This document shows positions 1 through 8,464 of a stretch of DNA of 64,000 nucleotides, piece after piece. The notes beneath the pieces were generated by a model. That model was not told where the DNA came from, did not search any database, and saw only the letters and a program-made list of their open reading frames with translations. The number at the start of each line of letters is the position of its first letter. Positions within the stretch are counted from its first letter, which is position 1. Source of the stretch: Nitrospirota bacterium (GTDB lineage: Bacteria; Nitrospirota; JACRHL01); contig JAOUMB010000005.1 in assembly GCA_029881725.1 (NCBI GenBank), positions 1 through 64,000 on the forward strand, given 5' to 3'. The position numbers were made by a program, and so were the translations under genes.

Positions 1-290
1 CTGCGGTCCATGCTTGGATGGCCCCCCCCCCCGGGGGCGCTGGAGGGCACGGCCCTCACCGATATCCGAAGGGGAAACCGGCCGTGGAATGGCAACGCCC
101 CTCCACCCTGCGGTTCACGCCTGACCGATCCCCCCCCGCCGGGTCGCCGGAGGGCACGGCCCTCACCGGTATCCGAAGGGGAAACCGGCCATGCAACGGC
201 CACCTCGCAAGGTGCGAACCGGGGTGAAGTGGATTACCATAGCCTCCTGACAGGCTGACTGGGGGAAATGCCACACACGGAGCTTCGGTA
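1..290. repeat. 107-bp-spaced GC-rich direct repeat, non-coding
   Basis: A 42-bp block at 42-83 recurs at 149-190 with one difference (A to G), so the repeat spacing is 107 bp. Each block begins with a perfect hairpin, GAGGGC-ACG-GCCCTC (43-57 and 150-164), and is preceded by a C-rich run (21-32 and 130-137). Open frames here are GC-driven and resemble no protein. The array ends about 100 bp before the acyltransferase and may extend left of the window. Confidence 0.75.
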
Positions 291-2183
291 TTGGTTACCT
301 ACCGCCCTGACATCGACGGTCTGCGCGCGATTGCCGTGCTCCCGGTGTTGTTTTTTCACGCCGGGGTGTTCGGGTTCCCGGGTGGGTTCATCGGGGTCGA
401 CGTTTTTTTCGTCATCTCCGGGTACCTGATCACATCCCTGATCGTCAGCGAGTTCGATACCACCGGGTTTTCCATCCGCACCTTCTACGAACGGCGCGCC
501 AGACGCATCCTGCCCGCCCTGTTCGCGGTCATCCTCGCCTGTACCCTGGTGGCCGCCTTCCTGTTCGCTCCGGGCGATTTCAAGCGCATGGGGCAGAGCG
601 CGGTGGCGGCGACCCTGTTTGCCGCCAACGTCCTGTTCTGGACCCAGGCGGATTACTTCGGCGCCGCAGCCGAAACCAAGCCGCTGCTGCACACCTGGTC
701 GCTGGGGGTGGAAGAACAGTTCTACATATTCTTCCCCCTGATCCTGGTGTTCGCCCACCGCTTTTTCGGCCTGCGCTGGCCACTCCTGCTGATGCCGTTG
801 GGGGTTGCCTCCTTCGGTCTGTCCGTGTGGGCCACCACTGCCTATCCCATGGCTTCCTTCTATCTCGTGCCCACGCGCTTCTGGGAACTGCTTCTCGGAG
901 CCCTCCTGGCTGGAAAGCTATTGCCCGCTGTGAGAAGCCGCGCATCCCGCGATTTTCTGTCCGCGGCCGGCTTGGGAATGATCCTGTACTGCGTGGTGGC
1001 CTATTCGGAGCGCACCGTGTTTCCGGGCATCGGCGCGGTCTTGCCGTGCGTGGGCGCCGCGCTGATTATCCATGCCGGGCAGCACGGCCCGTCATGGATC
1101 GGGCGGTTTCTGTCCCTCCCCCCGGTGGTGTTCGTCGGCCTGATTTCCTACTCCCTGTATCTGTGGCACTGGCCGGTTCTGGTGTTTTTCCGTTACGGAC
1201 TGGCGCGGGAACTCACCCCCTGGGAGGGGGGAGTCGCCGTGTTGCTCACCGTTCCGCTGGCCATGGCCTCCTGGCGGTATATCGAAACCCCCTTCCGCAA
1301 GGGCTTTAAACAGCGCACCCGGATGCTGTTCGCCACCAGCGGCACCGTGGGCGCGGCCATCTGCGCCGTCGGCCTGGTGATTCATTTGAATGGCGGATTT
1401 GCCCAGCGTTTTGCCCAGGCCGCCGAAGCGCCGGTCGGCAAGGAGACCTACCACATCGGCACCTGCATGATGGAGGAGGGCCAGCGCTACACGGAAATCG
1501 ACTTTCAGGCATGTACCTTTGGCGCGCCGGATGCGCCCCGCACGGTCCTGATGTGGGGCGATTCCCATTCCGCCCAGTGGATTTCCGCGGTGGACCGGCT
1601 GGCCCGGGAATACGGCGTCTCGGTGGTTCAGGCCAACATCAGCGGATGCCCTCCGATGACCGGCTTCCACATCCGGGCCAAGGCCGCACAGGTGGCCAAC
1701 TGCCTGGACTTCAACCGCACCATCCGGGAGCGGGTGAGCGGGTTTGACGGCGTCATCGTGGCGGCCAACTGGTCCCGCTACGAGGGGGATGAACGGTATT
1801 CCCAGGCGCTTGCGGAAACGGTCCGCTGGTTGCGGGAGCAGCCCACCCCCGCCCTGCTGATCGGCCAGAGTCCCACCTTTGCGCTGCACGCGCCCACCAT
1901 CCGCCAGTTGCGGCCTTCAGGGGCTGGTGAGGCGGATTTTGCGCAAAGTGACAACCTGCGGGATTCCATCACCAACCGGTATCTGGAAACCGCATCCGAT
2001 CCGGGCAAACTGTTTGTGTTCATGCCCCACAAGAAGCTGTGCAAGGAAACCAGTTGCCGGTTTGCCGACGGACAACACCTGCTGTTCTGGGACGACAACC
2101 ACCTTTCCGAATACGGCAGCGCGTACCTGAGCGACGGGTTCCGCGAATTCCTGGCGCGCATCGCGTCGGGTGCCCGGGCCTAG
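291..2183 (+). CDS. Acyltransferase-3/SGNH surface O-acyltransferase (OafA-like)
   Basis: The 630-residue protein has two parts. The first 360 or so residues are a multi-spanning acyltransferase-3 domain, opening with the family signature RPDIDGLRAIAVLPVLFFHAG. A periplasmic SGNH-hydrolase-like domain follows, with the nucleophile block WGDSH near residue 423 and the Asp-His block DDNHLS near residue 600. Proteins of this layout move acetyl groups across the inner membrane onto surface polysaccharide (O-antigen, capsule or peptidoglycan); the acceptor cannot be told here. The start is TTG at 291 with GGAG 8 bases upstream; the nearby ATG at 268 is out of frame. There are no polysaccharide genes alongside, so it looks like a stand-alone modifier. 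Confidence 0.9.
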   Translation: MVTYRPDIDGLRAIAVLPVLFFHAGVFGFPGGFIGVDVFFVISGYLITSLIVSEFDTTGFSIRTFYERRARRILPALFAVILACTLVAAFLFAPGDFKRMGQSAVAATLFAANVLFWTQADYFGAAAETKPLLHTWSLGVEEQFYIFFPLILVFAHRFFGLRWPLLLMPLGVASFGLSVWATTAYPMASFYLVPTRFWELLLGALLAGKLLPAVRSRASRDFLSAAGLGMILYCVVAYSERTVFPGIGAVLPCVGAALIIHAGQHGPSWIGRFLSLPPVVFVGLISYSLYLWHWPVLVFFRYGLARELTPWEGGVAVLLTVPLAMASWRYIETPFRKGFKQRTRMLFATSGTVGAAICAVGLVIHLNGGFAQRFAQAAEAPVGKETYHIGTCMMEEGQRYTEIDFQACTFGAPDAPRTVLMWGDSHSAQWISAVDRLAREYGVSVVQANISGCPPMTGFHIRAKAAQVANCLDFNRTIRERVSGFDGVIVAANWSRYEGDERYSQALAETVRWLREQPTPALLIGQSPTFALHAPTIRQLRPSGAGEADFAQSDNLRDSITNRYLETASDPGKLFVFMPHKKLCKETSCRFADGQHLLFWDDNHLSEYGSAYLSDGFREFLARIASGARA

Positions 2184-2714
2184 CGATCCTTGGCTGGATC
2201 CTGGGTTCCCAATGTTCTACCGGGTGCGCTGCGTGGCCACCGCCCTCCGTCTCCCTGCCCCCATCCACGGCAAGGGCCAACCCCGCCCGGGGGGGAATGG
2301 GTCAATCGGTAACCCATCCGTAAAAATTCCCACTGCGAACCGTTAACGCACCGGTAACTTAGCCGCGTGCGACAGCGATGCCGCGCGCACGGGTGTTCCG
2401 CGCACGTGGGCATGGGCAGGCCGCGCCAGTCCGGCCCTGCGCCCGGCAGCGTGCGGCCAGGAGAGAGGGGGGCATCCACCCGGAAACGCCACAACCGATT
2501 GAAAAAAAGATGTTCCAAACATCCATCCCCGCCCTCCGGATGGGGCGGAGAGGGGCCGAAATGCCTGCGTCGCACCGCTCCCGAATTTCATTTGATTTGT
2601 CGTTAAATGAAATGAATTCCAGCCGCCGCCCCCTTCCCGGACCCCGGCAACCCCCATCGCCCAAACGCACCCCACCGTGAACCACGTTTCCAAAAATCCG
2701 GAAACTACCATATT
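2184..2714. other. Intergenic, no gene seen
   Basis: No convincing gene is present. Two inverted repeats are visible: ATTTCATTT (2585-2593) with AAATGAAAT (2605-2613), and GATGTT-CCA-AACATC (about 2508-2522) preceded by seven A, which on the minus strand reads as a weak hairpin followed by seven T. The latter could be a poor terminator for minus-strand transcripts, but its stem has only six pairs. Confidence 0.4.
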
Positions 2715-3240
2715 TTCAATCACTTCTGCGCGTTTCGTTGCGCGCGCCGCCCCGCCACAACGCCTATTTTTGTCCACGTTTTCAATGGGTTCTGAAAATC
2801 ATCCCCCATAATCCACTGGGAAGCATTCCGAATCGTGCTACCGGCCTTCAGAACCCCTTGATATTCCGTTCCGAGATCACCGTGAACATGCGAAACCCAC
2901 GGTGCGAAACGCCCCCACAAAGCGGGTTTTATTCCACAAAAACAACCGGTTCTGAACGTGAAAACCGTTAATTTTCACCGTGTTTTAGTTCGCAACCACA
3001 AACGCGAAATTTCAAATGAAACCAACCGGTTCTGGATTTTCATCCGATATTTTGCGAAATAAATCCTCCATACCCACAAACGGGATAAAACGCCGCGTTA
3101 TCAGTGGGTTATGCTCGGTGCTTTACCGTGGCCCACGGTTTAGCTTTGCCGTTTGCGAAGCGAAGTAGCACGATCACGGCCCCGTGATGGTGCCGAAGGG
3201 CGGGTGGGGTAGGGCCCATGTCACTGCGCAACCCATTGAA
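2715..3240 (+). repeat. 517-bp periodic non-coding element, copy 1
   Basis: An AT-richer island. The motif TTCAAYNNNTTMTG, or its 3' half NTTMTG, starts at 2723, 2789, 2868, 2949, 3029 and 3108, giving spacings of 66, 79, 81, 80 and 79 bp. Units share further motifs (TTCGCA or its complement, then CCACAAA) about 40-60 bp in. An oppositely oriented half-motif, AACCCATTGA, closes the element at 3230-3239. Copy 2 (41213-41738, inverted) has exactly the same spacings and total length of 517 bp, with identical blocks of 40 bp (2827-2866), 28 bp (2960-2987) and 50 bp (3125-3174) inside otherwise diverged sequence. Open frames inside it differ between copies, so it is probably not coding. Confidence 0.85.
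3118..3171 (+). ncRNA. Candidate three-stem RNA fold at the end of element copy 1
   Basis: An outer stem GTGCT (3118-3122)/AGCAC (3167-3171) encloses two hairpins: ACCGTG-GCC-CACGGT (3125-3139) and GCTTTGC-CGTTT-GCGAAGC (3143-3161, one G-U pair). The two inner hairpins lie in the 50 bp that are identical in copy 2, where the outer stem keeps four pairs. Whether it is transcribed is unknown. Confidence 0.35.
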
Positions 3241-3424
3241 TATGCGTGGATGGAAATCGGGGGCTGGGCCACGTTCACCGCATTCGCCAGCAGCGCGGGC
3301 GCCCCATGGAACGACGGGGGTAGGCTGTGCCCCGAGTGCAAGGCACATGGCCGCGGCGCACAGGTCAAGGGCCCGCTCCCCATGGGCCGCGTTCCCCCCC
3401 CAAAAAAACGCTGCCCGCCGGGGG

Positions 3425-3619
3425 CTACTCCTCGCCGATGTCGTTGTCGTAGCCGAACAGGTGCGTTTGGGTGACCCGCTCCCGCTCCTGCCAGCACGGC
3501 TCGCAGAACCAGATTTCGTCGATTTCCGGGTCGGGGCGCAGGGGCAGGTCGTCGCGGAAGCACTTGGCGCATTCGGCTCCATCCGGCAGTTGCGCGACGG
3601 GAAGATAGGGGGTGCTCAT
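3425..3619 (-). CDS. Small four-cysteine (zinc-ribbon-like) protein, unknown function
   Basis: This 64-residue acidic protein carries CAKC (17-20) and CEPC (39-42), a spacing typical of a small structural zinc site. I do not recognise the family. The ATG at 3619 lies 11 bases after the stop of the aldo/keto reductase on the same strand, so the two genes are almost certainly co-transcribed. There is no clear Shine-Dalgarno, so translation may be coupled to the upstream gene. No signal peptide or membrane segment is visible, so it is probably cytoplasmic. Confidence 0.65.
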   Translation of the reverse strand: MSTPYLPVAQLPDGAECAKCFRDDLPLRPDPEIDEIWFCEPCWQERERVTQTHLFGYDNDIGEE

Positions 3620-3630
3620 GGTGGTGGCGC

Positions 3631-4674
3631 TCAGGGGCAGGGGTTGGGAAGCCGGGCGTGGATTGCCTCGATGCCCTGGACCACTTCCGGGGGCAGGGTC
3701 AGGTCCACGCTGGCGATGTTGGCGTCCAGTTGTTCCAGGGTGGTGGCGCCGATGATGGTGCTGGTGGTGAACGGGCGGCTGTGGACCCAGGCCAGCGCCA
3801 TCCGGGCCGGGTCCAGGCCGTGCTGGCGGGCGAGGTTTACGTATTCGGCGGTGGCGGTGCGTCCCGTGGGGCCGGTATAGCGGGTAAACTTGGAAAACCG
3901 GTCCAGGGTCAGCCGCGCGCCCTTGGGGGGAACGCCCAGGTACTTGCCGGACAGGGCGCCGAAGGCCAGCGGGGAGTAAGCCAGAAGCCCCACCTGCTCG
4001 CGTATGGCCACCTCCGCATTGCCCACCTCGAAGGTGCGGTTGAGCAGGCTGTACGGGTTCTGAACCGATACCACGGCGGGCAGATTGTGACGCTCCGCGG
4101 CGCGCAGGAAGGCCATGATGCCCCAAGGGGTTTCGTTGGACAGCCCTACGTGGCGCACCTTGCCCGCCTTGACGAAATCGCCGAGTACGGCCAGAGTTTC
4201 TTCGACGGGTATGGGGGCGTCGTCCGCCTGGTGGGCGTACCCCAGTTCGCCAAAGTAGTTGGTGGTGCGGTCCGGCCAGTGCATCTGGTACAGGTCCACG
4301 TAGTCGGTTTGCAGCCGCTGGAGGCTGGCATCCAGTGCCGGTTCCAGGTTTTTCCGGTCCAGGCGCGGGTGGCCCTCGCGAATCCACGGCAGCCAGTCGG
4401 CGCGGCTGGCGGCCTTGGTGGCCAGGATCACCCGCTCGCGGCCGTGGCGGGCGGCCAGCCAGGTGCCGATGATGCGCTCGGTGGCGCCGTAGGTTTCCGC
4501 GCTGGTGGGTACCGGGTAGATTTCGGCGGCGTCGATGAAGTTGACGCCGGCATCCAGTGCCCGATCCAGTTGGGCATGGGCTTCGGCTTCGGTATTCTGC
4601 TCACCCCAGGTCATGGTGCCGAGGCAGATGACGCTGACGTCGAGGCCGCTTTTGCCCAGCGGTCGGAATTGCAT
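3631..4674 (-). CDS. Aldo/keto reductase, Tas-like
   Basis: An NADPH-dependent oxidoreductase of the aldo/keto reductase superfamily, 347 residues and close to E. coli Tas in length. The catalytic tetrad appears in order: Asp in NFIDAAEIYP, Tyr in the same segment, Lys in ILATKAAS, and His in YVDLYQMHWP. The segment PVPTSAETYG after the catalytic Asp/Tyr is typical of the Tas branch. The start at 4674 has AGGAGAC 6 bases upstream. The physiological carbonyl substrate cannot be inferred. The small four-cysteine gene follows in the same transcript. Confidence 0.9.
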   Translation of the reverse strand: MQFRPLGKSGLDVSVICLGTMTWGEQNTEAEAHAQLDRALDAGVNFIDAAEIYPVPTSAETYGATERIIGTWLAARHGRERVILATKAASRADWLPWIREGHPRLDRKNLEPALDASLQRLQTDYVDLYQMHWPDRTTNYFGELGYAHQADDAPIPVEETLAVLGDFVKAGKVRHVGLSNETPWGIMAFLRAAERHNLPAVVSVQNPYSLLNRTFEVGNAEVAIREQVGLLAYSPLAFGALSGKYLGVPPKGARLTLDRFSKFTRYTGPTGRTATAEYVNLARQHGLDPARMALAWVHSRPFTTSTIIGATTLEQLDANIASVDLTLPPEVVQGIEAIHARLPNPCP

Positions 4675-4876
4675 GGTGGAGTCTCCTAGGCTCAGATGGC
4701 TCTGATTCTACCAGTGATTCGGGCGCCGGGACACGCCGCGGAAGGCCGCTTGCCGCGATTAATAGTGGCAACGCGGGGTGCCGATAAGGTAGTTTGACCG
4801 GTTGCGAGGGGCCGGCGTCGCGCGTCAGGGAAGACGGTGAGCCGGTAAAACAAGGTCGATTGGAGCGATAAAAACC

Positions 4877-6310
4877 ATGAATGGTTCCCCACTGATTTCG
4901 ACCCGCCTGCTGGCGGGGGTGGGCGGTGCCGTGTTGCTGGCGGCACTGACCGCATGTGCCACGGGGCCCAAGGACGTGGCCTTTTCAGACACCTATTCCA
5001 TCGACACGGAGAGGATGGTCGCCAGGGGGGACGTGGAAGCTCCGATGGACTACGACACCCTGGACTCCCCGGACCTCGCCCCGGCGACCGTGGTGGGCAT
5101 GGTGGACAAGTACGGTAACGCCATCGTGACCTCGAAGGGTCGCCTGCATGGCGTGGTTACCGGCGATACCCTGTGGGACATCTCGGATTCCTATCTGGCC
5201 GACAACTTTCTGTGGCCCAAGGTGTGGGACTACAACGGCGAGATCATGAATCCCGATCTGATCTATCCGGGCGACCGCATTCGCATTCCGGTGGCCCTGC
5301 TGCCGCCGGAAATTCAGGAATTGATCCCGGTGGACGTGGAGGCCATCGAGGTGGCGCCAGTCCCGGAAGACGGTTTTGAATCGGCGGAAGTGCCACCGCT
5401 GGTGGACATTGTCGAGGAAGAAATCAAGGTGGAGGACACTGCAAAGGTGGACTTCCAGCAGTTGGTGGGCATGGAGGAATTTGAAATCCCCGAGGAATTC
5501 CGTGCTGAAATTGCCACCGAGCTGGAGGTGGAACGGCCCGACGAGCCGGTCAAGGTGGTGGAGTGGACGGTGCCGCGCGGCGCCATCAACCCGACCCTGG
5601 TGGAGGCGGCGGGCTATATCACCCGCAGCCTCCGCGCCAAAGGGCGGTTGGTGGGCACCTACGAACCGCGCTTCATCATGGGCCGCAATGACGAAGTATT
5701 CCTGAAGATGAACTGGTTCAAGTCCTCCCAGGTGGGGGACAAGTTCTACATCGTTCGCGTGGAGCGGCCGGTCTATCATCCGCTGACGGACGATGCGGTG
5801 GGCAAGCTGGTGCGGGTGCTGGGTGTCGTTACGGTGCAGGAGCAGGAAAACAACGGGCTCTTTCTGGCAAAGGTAAACCGTTCCTTCGAAACGGTTCTCA
5901 GTGGCGACCTGCTGGTTCCCTACGAGAAGCCGGAAGTGGACGTACACGTGGATCCCCCCGGGGGATTGACCGGCATGATCATCGATGCCAAGGACGCGGC
6001 GTCCCTGTTGGGAAGGGGTCACATCGTGTACATCGATCTCGGCAAACGGGACGGCCTGAAGCCGGGGAATCAGTTCGAAATCCTGCAGCGCGGACGCAAG
6101 GTACGGGTTCCCGGACTGTTCGCGAATCCCCGCCTGCCGACCCGGAAAATTGGCGTGTTGCAGGTGATTTCCGTTCAGGATCGCACGGCGTCGGCACGGG
6201 TGATGCGGGCGATCATGCCCGTTGAGATTGGCGACCGGCTGCAGTCAGTGGCACCGGAAGCGGCGGTGTCGGATGAAGCGGTGCCGGTTTCCGTGGAGGA
6301 CGCCGGTTAA
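4877..6310 (+). CDS. LysM-domain lipoprotein
   Basis: A 477-residue envelope protein. The N-terminus is a signal peptide ending in the lipobox LTAC, so the mature protein should be lipid-anchored. A single LysM domain (about residues 88-137, with HGVVTGDTLWDISDSY and IYPGDRIRIP) should bind peptidoglycan. A long acidic linker (about 140-215) follows, then a C-terminal region (about 220-470) with no domain I recognise. Its stop overlaps that of convergent xseA in a shared TTAA at 6307-6310. It resembles the LysM proteins often encoded near DprA or Smf, but dprA is not adjacent here. Confidence 0.85.
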   Translation: MNGSPLISTRLLAGVGGAVLLAALTACATGPKDVAFSDTYSIDTERMVARGDVEAPMDYDTLDSPDLAPATVVGMVDKYGNAIVTSKGRLHGVVTGDTLWDISDSYLADNFLWPKVWDYNGEIMNPDLIYPGDRIRIPVALLPPEIQELIPVDVEAIEVAPVPEDGFESAEVPPLVDIVEEEIKVEDTAKVDFQQLVGMEEFEIPEEFRAEIATELEVERPDEPVKVVEWTVPRGAINPTLVEAAGYITRSLRAKGRLVGTYEPRFIMGRNDEVFLKMNWFKSSQVGDKFYIVRVERPVYHPLTDDAVGKLVRVLGVVTVQEQENNGLFLAKVNRSFETVLSGDLLVPYEKPEVDVHVDPPGGLTGMIIDAKDAASLLGRGHIVYIDLGKRDGLKPGNQFEILQRGRKVRVPGLFANPRLPTRKIGVLQVISVQDRTASARVMRAIMPVEIGDRLQSVAPEAAVSDEAVPVSVEDAG

Positions 6311-7689
6311 TTGTTCCGGCGTCCGTCTCCGTCATCCGCACGGGTTCCCGTCACGGCGCAGTCCAGTTCCCCTTTCCGAAGCCGAACGGTAATGGCGTCA
6401 CCGGGAGCCGCCTCCAAAGCGTCGGTCAGCACCTGACCATTCCGGGTGGCCACCGCATAGCCGCGCCCCAATACCTTCAGGGGCGACAGGGCATCCAGTC
6501 GGCCGGCGTTCCGGTCCACCCGTGTGCGGGCGCGCTCCAGGGTGTGTTCCATGGCCCCGCGCAGGCGCAGGATCAACCCGTTTACCTGACTCTCTCCCAC
6601 CGCCAGCCGGGCCACGGGGGCGGCCGCGAACACCCGTGCCGAGAGGGTCATCAGGCGCTGGCGGGACACCGCCAGGCGCAGGCCGAATGCCCGTGACAGG
6701 TGCAGTTGAAGATCGTCGGTGCGTTGCATCAGATGGCGCAGCCGCTCGCGGGGATCGGTCAATCCGGACCGTGCGTGCCGCAGCCGGTTTTGCTCCCGGG
6801 TCAGCAGGGCGCCCATGGCGGCATCCATTCGACGCGCCAGTTCGCCGGTGCGGGTGACCAGTTCCAGCCAGCCGGCGCTGACCAACTCGGCGGCGGCGCT
6901 GGGGGTGGGGGCGCGCAGGTCGGCGGCGAAATCGGCAATGCTCACGTCGGTTTCATGCCCCACTCCGGCAATGACCGGCACCGGACAGGCGGCGATGGCC
7001 CGCGCCAAGGCCTCGTCGTTGAAGGCCGCCAGATCCTCCGGAGAGCCGCCCCCGCGCACCAACAGAATCACGTCCACGTCTTTCTGGGTTGCGGCCAGCC
7101 CCAGCGCCTCGGTAAGTTGGCTCGGAGCGTCCCGTCCCTGCACCAGGGCGGGTACCAGCAGCACCGGCAGCCCGGCGGCGCGGCGGCCCAGCACGGAGAT
7201 CACATCGCGCAGTGCGGCGCCGGTGGGGGAGGTTACCACCGCCACCCGGCGTGGCACCATGGGCAGGGGGTGCTTTCGCTCCGGGTCAAATAACCCTTCA
7301 GCGGAAAGGCGCAGGCGCAATTCCTCGAACTGGCGGAACAGGTCGCCGGCGCCCGCGGTCTCCAGATAGTCGATCACCACCTGGTAGTCTCCACGCGGTT
7401 CATACACGGTGATGCGCGCGCGGCACAGGATACGCTCGCCGTCGGCGGGTCGGTGGGTCAGGTAACGGGCGGTGGAGCCCCACACCACGGCACGGATCTG
7501 CGCTTCCGCATCCTTCAGGGTCAGGTACATGTGACCGGAAGGGGGGGTACGCAGGCCACTCACCTCACCCACCAGCCACACGGTGCCGATCTGCCCTTCG
7601 AGGATTTCCCGTACCCGACGGGTCAGCTCGGCGACGGATAGAATCTCCCGCGCGGGCAGGCCGGAGGGATCGGTACCGGCCTCAGGCAT
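6307..7689 (-). CDS. xseA: Exodeoxyribonuclease VII large subunit
   Basis: The catalytic subunit of exonuclease VII, which degrades single-stranded DNA in both directions and acts in mismatch repair and DNA-damage processing. The 460-residue length matches the family. An N-terminal OB fold (GTVWLVGEVSGL, HMYLTLKD) is followed by the catalytic core with TSPTGAALRD, RGGGSPEDL and GVGHETDVSIADF, then a long helical region and the C-terminal GRGYAV segment. Its ATG at 7689 overlaps the stop of ymdB by 8 bases, so it is the last gene of the rarA-rny-ymdB-xseA unit. The small subunit gene xseB is not in the window. Confidence 0.97.
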   Translation of the reverse strand: MPEAGTDPSGLPAREILSVAELTRRVREILEGQIGTVWLVGEVSGLRTPPSGHMYLTLKDAEAQIRAVVWGSTARYLTHRPADGERILCRARITVYEPRGDYQVVIDYLETAGAGDLFRQFEELRLRLSAEGLFDPERKHPLPMVPRRVAVVTSPTGAALRDVISVLGRRAAGLPVLLVPALVQGRDAPSQLTEALGLAATQKDVDVILLVRGGGSPEDLAAFNDEALARAIAACPVPVIAGVGHETDVSIADFAADLRAPTPSAAAELVSAGWLELVTRTGELARRMDAAMGALLTREQNRLRHARSGLTDPRERLRHLMQRTDDLQLHLSRAFGLRLAVSRQRLMTLSARVFAAAPVARLAVGESQVNGLILRLRGAMEHTLERARTRVDRNAGRLDALSPLKVLGRGYAVATRNGQVLTDALEAAPGDAITVRLRKGELDCAVTGTRADDGDGRRNN

Positions 7690-8464
7690 CGGGCAGGTAC
7701 AGCCGTTTCACGCCGGTGCAACGGCCACTGTCCGGGTCAAGGGAAAAGATCACCCCGGCAAACACCGTGGGGCCGGTGGCCACGGAGAAGCGTTTGGGCA
7801 TGCCGGTCAGAAAGCGGGACAGGACAATCTCCTTTTTCATGCCGATCACCCCGTCCATGGGGCCGGTCATTCCCGCATCGGTCAGAAACCCCGTGCCGCC
7901 GGGGAGGATGCGCTCGTCGGCGGTTTGGACATGGGTGTGGGAACCGGCCACGGCAGAGGCCTGGCCGTCCAGGTGCCACCCCATGGCCACCTTCTCGCTG
8001 GTGGCTTCGGCGTGCATGTCCACCACCACGCAGGGGGTTTCACGCTTGAGCCGCGCCACCTCGCGGGCAGCCACCTTGAACGGACAGTCGAGGGCATGCA
8101 TGAACACCCGCCCCATCACCTGCACCACCCCCACCTGATGGCCGGAACGGGTGGTGAACAGGCCGCTTCCCTGGCCGGGGGTGCCGTCCGGGTAGTTGGC
8201 GGGGCGCAGCAGGCGCTTTTCCTCCCGGAACAGGTCCAGGGCCTCGCGCTTGTCCCAGGCGTGGTTGCCGGTGGTGATTACGTCGATGCCCTGCCGGTAC
8301 AGTTCCCGCGCGATCTCCGGGGTAATGCCAAACCCGCCGGCGGCATTTTCGCCGTTGCCGATTACCAGTTCCAGGCGGTATTCGTCACGCAGGCGGTCCA
8401 CATGGCGGAATACCGATTTGCGGCCCGGTTCCCCCATGATGTCGCCGATCATCAGGATGTTCAT
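7682..8464 (-). CDS. ymdB: YmdB-type metallophosphoesterase
   Basis: A 260-residue calcineurin-like phosphoesterase of the TIGR00282/YmdB family; characterised members hydrolyse 2',3'-cyclic nucleotides. Metal ligands are visible in IGDIMGEPGR, GNGENAAGG, TTGNHAWD and the late AGSHTHVQTAD. It begins at 8464 with a 1-base overlap with the stop of rny, matching the rny-ymdB pairing known from many bacteria, where YmdB works alongside RNase Y. It probably acts in the cytoplasm on cyclic nucleotides or RNA ends. Confidence 0.92.
   Translation of the reverse strand: MNILMIGDIMGEPGRKSVFRHVDRLRDEYRLELVIGNGENAAGGFGITPEIARELYRQGIDVITTGNHAWDKREALDLFREEKRLLRPANYPDGTPGQGSGLFTTRSGHQVGVVQVMGRVFMHALDCPFKVAAREVARLKRETPCVVVDMHAEATSEKVAMGWHLDGQASAVAGSHTHVQTADERILPGGTGFLTDAGMTGPMDGVIGMKKEIVLSRFLTGMPKRFSVATGPTVFAGVIFSLDPDSGRCTGVKRLYLPDA

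Noticed and set aside
2343-2777. Minus-strand frame of 144 codons downstream of the acyltransferase
   Set aside because: Low-complexity, Gly/Arg-rich and without a ribosome site; it runs into the periodic element.
2789-3113. CRISPR array or tandem tRNA-like genes, because of the regular 80-bp spacing
   Set aside because: The repeats are short degenerate motifs, not identical 25-37-bp repeats with unique spacers, and there are no cas genes. The 80-bp units do not fold as cloverleafs and lack a proper T-loop.
2715-3240. Integron attC-like sites (GTTATGC resembles the GTTRRRY core)
   Set aside because: Paired RYYYAAC and GTTRRRY cores with cassette genes are not present, units are only 80 bp without ORFs, and there is no integrase in the window.
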